From assembly GCA_003259005.1 (NCBI GenBank), contig QLII01000001.1, positions 372,001-436,000 of the forward strand: a stretch of 64,000 nt of DNA, written 5' to 3'. This DNA is from Spirosoma telluris (GTDB lineage Bacteria > Bacteroidota > Bacteroidia > Cytophagales > Spirosomataceae). Shown piece by piece: positions 9,541 to 19,749 of this stretch (position 1 is the first letter of the stretch; every line of letters begins with the position of its first letter). The notes beneath the pieces were generated by a model, which saw only the letters and a list, made by a program, of their open reading frames with translations, was not told the DNA's origin and made no database searches. The translations under genes were made by a program, and so were the position numbers.

Positions 9541-11647
9541 ATGAAACGAACCGTATTATTTTTCGCGCTCTCCTGTTGCCTGATCTTGTCGGACCGGGTA
9601 GCTTCTCAATCGTTGCAAAGCTGCCGGGCTAGTCTGATCAACGATACGCTAGTGCTCGAAAACGATCTGATTGCCCGGCGATTTCGCTGGAACAATGGCC
9701 AGTTGATTACGCTGAGTCTGACCGATAAAAAACGGAAACAAACCTGGGAATGGGTCAGCAAAGATCCAGACTGCGCGTTCCCGGCCATACAAGCCCGTCC
9801 GGCAAAGGTGAGCTGACCACAAAGCAGATCCAGGGGCAGCCTAACCAGACTGATCACCTGGAAGTGAGCGTAACCACCCGGCTCGGTACGCTGGATGTTC
9901 GACGGGTATTCCGGATTTATCCCAACATCGCTACGCTGAGTTGTACGTTTTACCTGCGTGGTAAACCCTCGTCCGAATGGCAACAGGCGGCTGGCCAGTC
10001 GGCTGCCGGGCTGGATTTTAAGAACATCGAGTCGCAGACCGATCTGAACAAACGTACGGCTACCGTTCCGGCCATGGACAAGCTGGCACTGGCGGGTAAT
10101 CACTGGCGGGGAGGGCTGTCGAATTTGCCGACATGACCGACCGCAACAATACCCTTGTTACCGAAGTGCCCTACAACCTGTACCGTCAGCCTGGTTTTCT
10201 GAGGGGAAATCTGTTATGGCTGACGGATGGGCTTTCCGGTTCTTCGTTGTTCGTCCTGAAAGAATCGCCCGTTTCGGTCATTCAACTGGCTAATCCCGGT
10301 TTCGATTTTCTGGTGAAAAATGGCAGCGTTCAAACGGTGGGCGCTGGTATTCTGCCAACAGATGTATCGGAGACAGACTGGGTGCGGGGCTATGGATATA
10401 CACTCGGGTTGGGGCGGCCCGCCGGCGCGGGTACGTCGGAATTGGACGGGCTTCGCACGTTACGTAGCTATCAGGATGCCAACCACCCCCGTCGGGCCGA
10501 TCGCGACGAGATGATCATGATGAATACCTGGGGCGACCGTAACAAAGACACGAAAATTAAGGAGCAGTTTATCATCACCGAATTACAAAAAGCGGCTCAA
10601 CTGGGTATTACCCGATTCCAGATCGACGACGGCTGGGAGTTGGGTAAGTCGATGAATTCGGCGACGCCGGGCGGCAGCAGCGAGGCCATCTGGAAAAATC
10701 CAAAGTACTGGACGCCCGACCCCGACCGGTTTCCCAACGGCCTGCAACCCGTTATCGACGCAGCCAAAAAACTAAATATTGAGCTGGGGTTATGGTTCAG
10801 CCCCAGTATCGACAGTAGCTTTAAACATTGGGACAAAGATTCCCAAACGCTCATTGGTCTTTATAAGCAATACGGCATTCGCACATTTAAAATCGACCTC
10901 GTTCAGATCAACGATAAAACGGCCGAGGTTAACTTCCGAAAATTCCTCGACACGGTGCTGGCGGCTACCAACTACGAGGTGATTTTTAATATGGACGTCA
11001 CAGCGGGCCGACGAAATGGGTATCATTTCATGAATGAATACGGCAATCTGTTTCTGGAAAATCGCTACACCGACTGGACGAATTATTACCCATACTGGAC
11101 CCTGCGTAACCTCTGGAATCTGTCGAAATACGTACCGCCCCAGAACCTGCAAATCGAGTTTCTGAACAAATGGCGAAACGCCGACAAATATCCCGTTGGC
11201 GACCGTTTTGCCCCGGCTAATTATTCGTTTGATTACCTGTTTGCTATTACCATGATGGCCCAACCACTGGCCTGGTTCGAGGCTACCGGCCTGCCTGCCG
11301 AAGCGTTCCAGACCGCCAAACTTATCCAGACGTACCGAACGAACCAGACACAGATTCATGCCGGGAACATTTTCCCCATTGGCGACGAACCCAGTGGGAA
11401 AGGCTGGACTGGCTTTCAGTCGGTTGTGACAGACAAGGAAGGGTTTCTGTTGATCTTTCGGGAAGATTCACCGGAAGCGCAAAATGTGATTAAAACGTGG
11501 TTACCGGCTAGTAAACGGATCAGTTTACAACCGATGGTCGGAGTTGGGAAAGCAATTGACATCGTGGTAACGAAGGAAAACAGATTGCCCATTACATTGC
11601 CAACGGTGAACAGTTTTGGGTTGTATCGGTATAAGGTGTTGAATTAG
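9541..11647 (+). CDS. Alpha-galactosidase-like clan GH-D glycoside hydrolase, exported (two frameshifts as written)
   Basis: A signal peptide from 9541 (MKRTVLFFALSCCLILS) is followed by an N-terminal beta-sandwich, a TIM barrel and a short C-terminal beta-domain. Barrel motifs include ITRFQIDDGWELG (substrate-binding D-D-G-W), LGLWFSPSID, IRTFKIDLVQIND (nucleophile Asp in K-x-D-L) and FLENRYTDW. Breaks are at 9783-9784 and 10113-10115, each fixed by one G (DCAFPGHTSPSGKGEL; HWRGGAVEFADMTDR). The reconstructed protein is about 702 residues. The likely role is removal of alpha-galactosyl or similar side chains from plant polysaccharides. A second, distinct clan-D enzyme is at 19750-21893. Confidence 0.8.
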
Positions 11648-11792
11648 GTGTTAATAACCTTGTTATCTGCTTTGCTCAACCCATAAGTCAGTCTTATTGT
11701 GAAAAAATCAGGAATATTTTTAAAAATACGCAGGAGCTGACTAAGGGTAGGTCTACCTATTTGTGTCATTCTGGTATCTGACTGCCTAGCCA

Positions 11793-12443
11793 ATGACTGA
11801 ATCTGAAGGCCAACCCATTTCCAACCAGGCCCATTATCCCCGATCGATGCTTCACAAAACCGAAAGTGCAGTATCAATCGTGGATAACGAGCATATTGTC
11901 CGCTCTGCGTTTACGTCCTCACCCCAAAAAGGGTTTGAGGCTCTCTTCCGGCTCTATTATCGGCCTCTCTGTAGTCATGCTCTGCGTTTTGTGTATACCC
12001 TTGAGGTTGCCGAAGACATTGTAGGCGAAGTTTTTTATCAACTTTGGAAATCTGGAGCCTATGCTCACATTCAGCATACCTATCGAACGTACCTCTACGC
12101 GGCTGTGCGACACCGGGCCTTCAATTACCTCCGCGATGAACTAACGGGTAACCGAACACCTGCTTCACTCGACGATATAGACGATGTGCTGGATGAAACA
12201 CCCCAGACACTCATTGAGTACGATGAAACCTTTCAGCGGGTGGAGAAAGTAATTCATGATTTGCCCCCGCAATGCCAGCGGATATTTTTGATGAGTCGGT
12301 TTGAGAATCGTAAAAATCAGGAAATCGCTGATGAACTGGGGCTGGCCCTTAAAACCGTTGAAGCGCACATGGCACGCGCCCTTCAACAACTGCGCCGGGT
12401 ATTTCTGGCTATTGGTCTGCTGCATTTTCTATTCGTCCACTAA
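11793..12443 (+). CDS. ECF-family RNA polymerase sigma-70 factor
   Basis: Intact. The frame opens at ATG 11793 (216 residues); an internal ATG at 11847 gives a length more typical of Bacteroidota ECF sigmas (198) and may be the true start. Region 2 reads GFEALFRLYYRPLCSHALRF and AEDIVGEVFYQLWK; region 4 has LPPQCQRIFLMSRFENRKNQ and EIADELGLALKTVEAHMARA, a helix-turn-helix. FecR follows after 44 bases, then a SusC with an STN signalling domain, so this is the regulator of the 12488-18574 uptake operon through trans-envelope signalling. Confidence 0.92.
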   Translation: MTESEGQPISNQAHYPRSMLHKTESAVSIVDNEHIVRSAFTSSPQKGFEALFRLYYRPLCSHALRFVYTLEVAEDIVGEVFYQLWKSGAYAHIQHTYRTYLYAAVRHRAFNYLRDELTGNRTPASLDDIDDVLDETPQTLIEYDETFQRVEKVIHDLPPQCQRIFLMSRFENRKNQEIADELGLALKTVEAHMARALQQLRRVFLAIGLLHFLFVH

Positions 12444-12487
12444 GGGTAATCCCATCTGCTTGTGTCTAACAAGCAAACAGTTAGTTC

Positions 12488-13525
12488 ATGGAAGATATCA
12501 TCAACAAAGCGGTTCTGTTCGACTACTTTTCGGGTCGGGTGAGTCCTTTACAAAAAAAGTCAATTGAGAACTGGCTTTCCGAACAAGGTAATCGGGAGTT
12601 GTATTATCAGTGGCTACATGAGTGGGAGCTGAACCGATTACAAACGAATGCAAACTGGCAACATGTCTACGATAAAACGGCGCAACGTATTAATGACGAA
12701 CCACTAAGCCTTCAGCCGTCGGATGTGTTGCCACAAAATCCCTGGCAACTAGGTCGCCTGGGGGAGTGGATAAGCCGTAGTGGGATGCTGGCGGCTTCAA
12801 TAGTCCTGGTCCTGATGGTCTGCGGCTGGCTATTTCGTGATGCACTGCTCTATCAGACCATTTATACCGGATTTGGGGAGACAAAGGACCTGACCCTGCC
12901 CGATGGATCGACAGTGACACTGAATGCCAATTCGACACTACGTTTCGCTCGTTTTGGTTTTGGCGAATGGACAATTGCTGCCGACGCGGCCCATCAAAAT
13001 CCGAGAACGGTAGAACTGACGGGCGAAGCAGACTTCTCGGTTCGGCATTTGCCTGATCATCAGCCATTTGTTGTGATGACTCCTAAGGGGTTGAACGTGA
13101 CCGTACTGGGTACGCAGTTTACCGTATTCAGTCGCGAACGGGCCACACGGGTAGCGCTCCGCTCAGGTCGGGTTCAACTAACAACCCAGCAGACCATGCT
13201 ACAACCCCTGATGATGCAACCCGGTGATTTAGCCACTCTCAACCGCCAGGGTAAACTGGCGCTGACCCGAACGGCCCATCCTGAAGCCATGGCCGCCTGG
13301 AAAGATCATCGATTTGAGTTTGAGCAAACATCCTTACGGGAAGTGGCGGCCATGCTCCACGAAAACTATGGGCTGGCCGTGACTATTGAAAATTCGCAAC
13401 TGGCCAATCGGACAATTTCGGGTTCCTTCACAGCCCGAAATGCCAACGAGTTGTTGCAGCTAATCGCCCAATTGCTCCAAATAAATTACATCCGTGAAAA
13501 TAACCACGTCTCATTCACCGATTAA
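12488..13525 (+). CDS. FecR-family anti-sigma regulator
   Basis: Intact, 345 residues. The N-terminal cytoplasmic sigma-binding part carries FSGRVSPLQKKSIENWL. A single membrane helix (SGMLAASIVLVLMVCGWLF, about residues 97-115) is followed by the periplasmic FecR domain (DLTLPDGSTVTLNANSTLRF, VELTGEADFSV, VTVLGTQFTV). The C-terminal DUF4974-type domain (FEFEQTSLREVAAMLHENYG ... ISGSFTA) is expected to meet the STN domain of SusC. It sits between its sigma factor and SusC, and holds the sigma inactive until the receptor signals substrate. Confidence 0.93.
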   Translation: MEDIINKAVLFDYFSGRVSPLQKKSIENWLSEQGNRELYYQWLHEWELNRLQTNANWQHVYDKTAQRINDEPLSLQPSDVLPQNPWQLGRLGEWISRSGMLAASIVLVLMVCGWLFRDALLYQTIYTGFGETKDLTLPDGSTVTLNANSTLRFARFGFGEWTIAADAAHQNPRTVELTGEADFSVRHLPDHQPFVVMTPKGLNVTVLGTQFTVFSRERATRVALRSGRVQLTTQQTMLQPLMMQPGDLATLNRQGKLALTRTAHPEAMAAWKDHRFEFEQTSLREVAAMLHENYGLAVTIENSQLANRTISGSFTARNANELLQLIAQLLQINYIRENNHVSFTD

Positions 13526-13553
13526 CTCTCAACCACAATAACCAATCACGTAA

Positions 13554-16500
13554 ATGATGTACTCTGTACGCCTATTTTATGCCTCACTACTCAGTTCAAT
13601 ACTGGCTGGGGGCTACCCTGGACTGGCACAATTTGTGGCAACTGCCAAAGCATTTCCCCGAACAACGCATCAGCTTGTAAGTCCGCAGGCGGTTCAGCTT
13701 CGGGAGGTGTTAAATCAGTTTAAAGTGCGCTACCAGGTTGATATTCTGTTTGAAGACCGCTTAGTAAGCGATCATATAGTGAATCCCGAAAGTGTCGATC
13801 CAGCCGCTTCGTTGGAAAACAATCTGACGAAAGTCCTTAAACCTCAGGGACTTCACTATGCAAAAGTGAAGAAAGGCGTCTATGTCGTTTTGGCCAATAA
13901 TAAGTCTAAAAAACAGGCTTCCACTCTCGAGCTGTCTATATTACCACCGTCGGCGGTAGCCACCACCAGCCAGCCGGAAATGAATCAGATTGGACAGTTA
14001 CAGGCAAAAGCCTTAACGGTAGCGGTTGCCGATCAGACAATTACGGGACGTGTAACCGATGGAACAACCGGTGGGGGGCTGCCTGGTGTGAGTGTGGTGG
14101 TAAAAGGAACGAGTCGTGGTACAACAACCGATAGCGACGGAAATTACCATGTTACCGTACCCGATCAAAATGCGGGCAACGCATTAACTCTGGTGTATTC
14201 GTTCATCGGATATGCCACGCAGGAAATTCTCGTAGGCAATCGAACAGCCGTCAACGTAACACTAACCAGCGATGACAAAACATTGAACGAGATTGTGGTG
14301 GTTGGATACGGCACCCAGAATCGGCGCGAATTAACCGGCTCGGTTGCTTCGCTGCAAACCCAAAGTATCAAGGATCAGCCCGTTACGAACGTAGTGGAAG
14401 GCCTTACCGGCCGGATGCCGGGGGTTTTGGTGCAGCAGAATACCGGAGCTCCGGGCAATGCACCTTCCATCAAAGTGCGTGGGCTTGGGTCAATCAGCGC
14501 GGGTAATGGTCCACTGATTGTGGTTGATGGACAACCCCTTAACTCTGGCAGTACAACTAATGCCGGTGGCCTGAATCAGCTCAATCCCAATGACATTGAT
14601 AAGATCGACGTACTCAAAGACGCGTCAGCGACGGCCATCTATGGATCGCGAGGCTCAAATGGCGTGATCATGATTACTACCAAACGTGGTAAATCAGGTC
14701 AAAGCCGTATCAGCTTCGATTACTACACGGGTACCCAGCAGGTCAGCAAGAAAATGGATATGCTGAATGCCCAGCAGTTTGCCGCTTTTTCGAAAGAAGC
14801 GTTCAATACAGCGTATCTGGAACGCGTTACAGGTTCATCGGCTACCGACCCGAACAGCGTCCGCCAGTCAGGGCAGCGTTATCGGTATCCACGGGGCGAA
14901 TTTCCGGGCGTCAATTTCGATGATCCGGCCAGCTTGACCTCCTACGATTATCAGGACATGATTTTTCAGAAAGCCCCCATCAGTAACTACCAGTTATCGG
15001 CTTCGGGAGGCTCCGAAAAAATTCAGTATTTCATTTCAGGGAATTACCTGAAACAGGATGGCATCATCAAAAAATCAGGCATTGACCGCTATACCGTTCG
15101 CTCGAATATCGACGCCCAACTTTCCTCAAAACTCAAAGTCGGCGTGAGTTTCAGCCCTACGTTTATGGCTGAAAATCGGGTTAATTCCGATGGACACTGG
15201 GCCGGTAACGGGGTGATCAATGCTGCCTTATCGCTGCCACCGTTTATTCCTATCTACCAGGCCGATGGTGTAACCTATAACTCCCAGGCGTTTTATGCAG
15301 CCCCCTACGACTGGCCGGGTATCACCAATCCGGTGGCTAACATAACGGAGGCCGACAATCGGGTAACGCAGCTTCGCTTGCTGGGTAACGCCTACGTCGA
15401 ACTATCGATCTGGAAAAGCTTACGCTACCGGGGCACCATTGGAGGGGATCTGAACTACCTGCGTCAGAATCAATACCAGACATCGGCTATTGTCCTGAAT
15501 CAGCTTCTGCCTCCAAACGTCAGTACCGGTTCGGCCTATACCAACCAGAACATCAACTGGGTGACCAACCACACGCTGAGTTATACCCTCGACCTGGGCA
15601 CGACGCACCATGTGGATGCGCTGGTGGGACTGGAGTCGCAACGGAATGATTTTGAGGAAAGTCAGGTTACTGCTAACAATTTCCCGAACGACATTGTGCG
15701 AACAGTTAACGCCGGTACCATTACTGGAGGAACGTCGACGCGCAATCAATGGTCGCTGGCTTCCTATTTTGCGCGGGTTACGTATAGCTACAAAGACCGC
15801 TATCTTTTCAATGCTTCGGTTCGTAGTGATGGATCGTCAAGATTTGGAGCGACCAGCCGATTCGGCACTTTCCCATCAGCTTCGATCGGTTGGCGACTCA
15901 TTGAAGAGCCGTTCATGAAAGCCGTACCGGTCATCTCCGACCTGAAATTGAGAGCCAGTTACGGATTATCAGGTAACAATGCGTTTACCAGTAATTACCC
16001 TGCTATTGGTGTGCTGAGTAAAGATAACTATGTATTAGGCAATGCCCTGGCGAACGGTCTGGCAACCAGTAGTATTGCCAATCCTCAGTTAGGTTGGGAA
16101 AGAAGCCGCCAAACCGATGTGGGACTCGATCTGGGGCTGTTTCAGAACCGGATTATCTTCACCATGGATTACTACAAACGGATCACCACCGATTTGCTAC
16201 TACAAGTTCAGGTACCAACGCTCACTGGTTTCTCAACGGCTGTACGGAATATTGGTCAGGTGGAGAACAAAGGAATGGAGTTTGCGTTGTCGACCCGTAA
16301 TATCAATGGGTCGGGTACTGGCTTTACCTGGACGACCGACCTGAATCTGTCGTTCAACCGCAACAAAGTACTGGCTCTTGGGCCCACAGGCGATGCGATT
16401 CGAAGTGGTACCGGCGTAGGCGAAACCAATATCACGGTTATCGGACAACCGCTGGGGAGCTTCTTTGGCTATCAACAGTTGGGTATTTTCCAGAGCCAGG

Positions 16501-17122
16501 CTGAGCTGGATGCGTATCCGCACTTTTCCGATAGCCGACCCGGCGATGTGAAGTTTGCCGATGTGAATGGCGATGGCAAACTAACCGCCGACGACCGGAC
16601 GCTGATTGGCAACAACCAACCCGATTTTATTTATGGTATTACCAACTCGTTTTCGTTCAAAGGAATTGACCTCAGTATCGTGGCACAGGGCGTTCAGGGT
16701 GGTCAGATACTTAACCTATCCCGCCGATTCTACGAAAACCTGGAAGGCAACGCGAACGAACTGACAACTGTACTCGGTCGCTGGCATTCGGCCCAGGACC
16801 CCGGCGATGGGATAACCCCCGAGCCAATACCCGCAGTACCGGCAATAATAACCAGGTGTCGACTCGATGGGTGGAGAGTGCAACCTATTTCCGGATTCGG
16901 AACATTACGCTGGGCTACAATATCCCGCGTACGGCGCTTCAAAAAATTAAAGTTCAATCGCTACGTGTCTATGCGGGTGTACAGAATGCGCTAACTCTTT
17001 CGAAGTATTTGTCCTACAATCCGGAAGTAAGTGGCTACGAAGGACCACTCACCGGTGGTGTCGACTATGGTTCGTATCCGTTGGCACGTACCTATACGAT
17101 TGGCTTAAACCTGGGCTTTTAA
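13554..17122 (+). CDS. SusC/RagA TonB-dependent outer-membrane receptor with STN domain (one frameshift as written)
   Basis: Order: export signal; STN-like domain (about residues 45-115, VQLREVLNQFKVRYQVDILF); CarboxypepD_reg domain (ITGRVTDGTTGGGLPGVSVV); TonB-box/plug (EIVVVGYGTQNRRELTGSVA, then LKDASATAIYGSRGSNGVI); and a long beta-barrel. The frame ends early at 16994 because of a break at 16809-16811. One added G restores PGDGDNPRANTRSTGN and the barrel end to GLNLGF at 17122, about 1189 residues. The protein takes up oligosaccharides together with SusD downstream (18-base gap), and its STN domain signals to the upstream FecR/sigma pair. Confidence 0.93.
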
Positions 17123-17140
17123 TCCTTTTTCCTGAGCACC

Positions 17141-18574
17141 ATGAAAACGAATTATATTCTTGTTGGATTGCTGACGCTAAGCCTAACCGCCTGCAAAGAG
17201 CAATTTCTGGATCTATCTCCGGTCTCGGCCGTAGGTACGACTTCCTTTTTTAAGACGCAATCGGATGTATTGACCGCCCTGAACGGCGCGTATGGGGCCA
17301 TGCAGTTCAATGGTCAGTACGGTCAACTTTATGTGGTAGCTGAAATCCCTTCTGACGATACCAGCCCCGTATTATCCGGATCAGTGACGGATCAGGACGA
17401 GTTTGATAAATTTTACGTCCGTACCACCAACCCTTACACGCTGGCCCGCTGGAGTGATGGCTACCGGGGCATTTATCGCTGTAATGCCGTTATTGAGCGG
17501 ATTGCCAGCGTAACGATGGACGAAACCCTTAAAAAACGGATTGTTGGGGAAGCAAAATTCCTGCGGGCACTGATGTATTTTAACCTGGTGCGGGTCTTTG
17601 GCGATGTGCCACTGGTACTGACTGAAATTACAGACCCATTACAAGGGTATGAATTTGGCCGGTCACCGGTAGCAGATGTGTACACCCAAATCATCAAGGA
17701 TCTGAGCGATGCCGAATCCGTTCTTTCTGTTAGCTATACAGGGGCCGATGTTGGCCGGGCTACGAGTGGAGCGGCCAAGAGTTTACTCGGTAAAGTGTAC
17801 CTGACCCAAAAACGCTATGCTGATGCGGCTGCCAAATTGAAAGAGGTCATTGACAAAGGCACGTATTCACTCCTGCCGAACTATGCCGATTTGTTTAAGC
17901 CTGCCAATAAAAACAGCAAGGAGTCGGTTTTTGAAGTGCAATACAAAAAAGGGAATATTGGCGAGGGAAGCGGCTTTGCGAACGCCTATGCGCCTGAAAA
18001 CTCGGGTAATGCCGTTATTGCGTTCGGAGGGGGCGGCAATAACCATCCCACGCCCGATCTGGACAATAGTTACGAACCGGGCGATCCACGCCGAAATGTG
18101 TCGATGGCGAGTAGTTATATTAATAGCAGCGGGGTAAAGATCGACTATTATTATATCAAAAAATACGCTGACCCCCCAGTTGTAAACGGGGACTCAGAGG
18201 ATAACTGGTACGTGCTGCGCTACGCCGATGTGCTGTTAATGTATGCCGAAGCGTTGAATGAAACAGGCAAAACGGCAGAGGCACTTCCGTATTTGAATCA
18301 GGTTCGGAAGCGGGTGGGTTTAGCGGATAAAGCCATCACCGCTCAGGCCGATATGCGGCTGGCGATTGAGCAGGAACGGCGTGTCGAACTGGCTTTCGAA
18401 GGTCACCGCTGGTTTGATCTGGTTCGTACGGATCGGGCTTTGCCAGTCCTACAGGCCAAAGCAACCGCGATTGGTATAAAAACCGTATTAAGTGCTAACA
18501 ACCTTGTGTTCCCGATTCCCCAAAGTCAGATTGACATTAATCCGACTAAAATCAAACAGAATCCAGGGTACTGA
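17141..18574 (+). CDS. SusD/RagB-family nutrient-binding outer-membrane lipoprotein
   Basis: Intact, 477 residues. A lipoprotein signal ends in the lipobox region LSLTACKEQFLDLSP. The N-terminal SusD part has FFKTQSDVLTALNGAYGAMQ and the TPR-like YRCNAVIERI ... RIVGEAKFLRALMYFNLVRV. The C-terminal part ends with YADVLLMYAEALNETGK, RRVELAFEGHRWFDLVR and the typical IPQSQIDINP...QNPGY. It forms the lid of the SusC transporter and binds glycan. It is the last gene before the hairpin at 18589-18671. Confidence 0.95.
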   Translation: MKTNYILVGLLTLSLTACKEQFLDLSPVSAVGTTSFFKTQSDVLTALNGAYGAMQFNGQYGQLYVVAEIPSDDTSPVLSGSVTDQDEFDKFYVRTTNPYTLARWSDGYRGIYRCNAVIERIASVTMDETLKKRIVGEAKFLRALMYFNLVRVFGDVPLVLTEITDPLQGYEFGRSPVADVYTQIIKDLSDAESVLSVSYTGADVGRATSGAAKSLLGKVYLTQKRYADAAAKLKEVIDKGTYSLLPNYADLFKPANKNSKESVFEVQYKKGNIGEGSGFANAYAPENSGNAVIAFGGGGNNHPTPDLDNSYEPGDPRRNVSMASSYINSSGVKIDYYYIKKYADPPVVNGDSEDNWYVLRYADVLLMYAEALNETGKTAEALPYLNQVRKRVGLADKAITAQADMRLAIEQERRVELAFEGHRWFDLVRTDRALPVLQAKATAIGIKTVLSANNLVFPIPQSQIDINPTKIKQNPGY

Positions 18575-18588
18575 TTTCGGTAATTTTT

Positions 18589-18671
18589 TAAACGCAAAGG
18601 CGCAAAGGGTAGGCGCAAAGATCGCGAGGGATATCTTCTTAGCGATCTTTGCGCCTACCCTTTGCGTTTAA
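18589..18671. repeat. Long inverted repeat (cgcaaagg family), probable bidirectional terminator
   Basis: Perfect 25-base arms at 18601-18625 and 18642-18666 flank a 16-base loop, extended by a T-rich left flank and A-rich right flank. The left arm also contains a tandem partial copy of the cgcaaagg word. It lies between convergent genes (susD on + ends 18574, araC on - ends 18675), so it can terminate both. The word structure looks like a dispersed mobile hairpin rather than a unique terminator. Confidence 0.75.
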
Positions 18672-18674
18672 AAA

Positions 18675-19586
18675 TCAAACTCTCCGTTGAATACCTTCAC
18701 TCTTCCTGTACTCGGCGGGGGAGACGCCCATTTGCTTTTTGAAAAGCCTCGAAAAGTAGAACGGATCATCAATGCCCAATTGAGAGGCTACTTCATTAAT
18801 GCGTAGATCACTGAAATGGAGTAGCTGACAAGCTTTTTGAATACGGAGGTGGTTAAAGTACTCAATAGGTGCGTAGCCGGTATCCTGCCTGAACTTTCGG
18901 GAAAAAAACGAGGTAGATAGGTTCACCGACTGGGCAATATTGTCCAGTGTTACGGACAAAGACAGGTTATTTTGCATGTAGAGAATAGCCCTGTTTGTTG
19001 GATTTGCATTTCCGCTCGAAACGATTTCCTTCTGAAAGTTTTCTGGTAGAATAAACGAGGCCAGGAAAAATGGGATGGCCAGATTCGCAAATAGCAGGTT
19101 CGACGTACTATATCCTTTTAAAAACGTGTCGAACATTCGGTCGAACAGAGAAATCCGTTCATCGGAATAAGGCACACGGACGGCCTGAGGGCCACTACCG
19201 GGTTCGTCCAGTAAGCTACGTACGACGTCGTGGCACTGCGTACCGCTGAAGTGGAACCAGTATATTGTCCAGGGATTTTCGGCGTCGGCCCCATAGGTAT
19301 GTGGGGTTCCCGGAGAAATGGCGAAAACTTCCCCCGCCTGTATGGTAATCCTGTTTTTAGTTAGTTGTAGCCACCCCTGCCCATCAGTACAGTACAGCAA
19401 AATTACCTGCGAAATCCCGGCAGGGCGCTGGTAATAATGATAGAGGGCTTTTGGGTAAAAACCCATCCGGGTTATGAACAGGCTGCTAATCAACGGCATT
19501 GATGAACATTTGTCAACTGTTTCTTTAGGAATCTCAATGATTCGTTCCCCGGCAAATCCGCGGCTTTTACGGGTTAATGGGCTCAT
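18675..19586 (-). CDS. AraC-family transcriptional regulator with cupin sensor domain
   Basis: Intact, 303 residues. The N-terminal cupin (about residues 30-170) has AGEVFAISPGTPHTYGAD and YWFHFSGTQC. The C-terminal double helix-turn-helix has LDNIAQSVNLSTSFFSRKFR, APIEYFNHLRIQKACQLL and the signature DPFYFSRLFKKQMGVSPAEY. It is divergent from the alpha-galactosidase operon starting at 19750, which it probably activates in response to a sugar. The 163-base gap holds both promoters; I could not define their boxes with confidence. Confidence 0.93.
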   Translation of the reverse strand: MSPLTRKSRGFAGERIIEIPKETVDKCSSMPLISSLFITRMGFYPKALYHYYQRPAGISQVILLYCTDGQGWLQLTKNRITIQAGEVFAISPGTPHTYGADAENPWTIYWFHFSGTQCHDVVRSLLDEPGSGPQAVRVPYSDERISLFDRMFDTFLKGYSTSNLLFANLAIPFFLASFILPENFQKEIVSSGNANPTNRAILYMQNNLSLSVTLDNIAQSVNLSTSFFSRKFRQDTGYAPIEYFNHLRIQKACQLLHFSDLRINEVASQLGIDDPFYFSRLFKKQMGVSPAEYRKSEGIQRRV

Positions 19587-19749
19587 TCGATTGGGCGTAT
19601 TGGATAAACTAAGCTAAAGATAGAATAATCCATGTTTAGGCTAAAATACTTCATCTGTGTCTTCTTGGAAAAACTGAATTTTGTTAGCGTTAAATACAAT
19701 TAGATACGTCGGGCTTATAGCCTACTGGCTTGCATTCGGAGCACTTCTT

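Noticed and set aside
18591..18666. Repeated cgcaaagg words as a mini CRISPR array
   Set aside because: The words form the two arms of one hairpin with no spacers.
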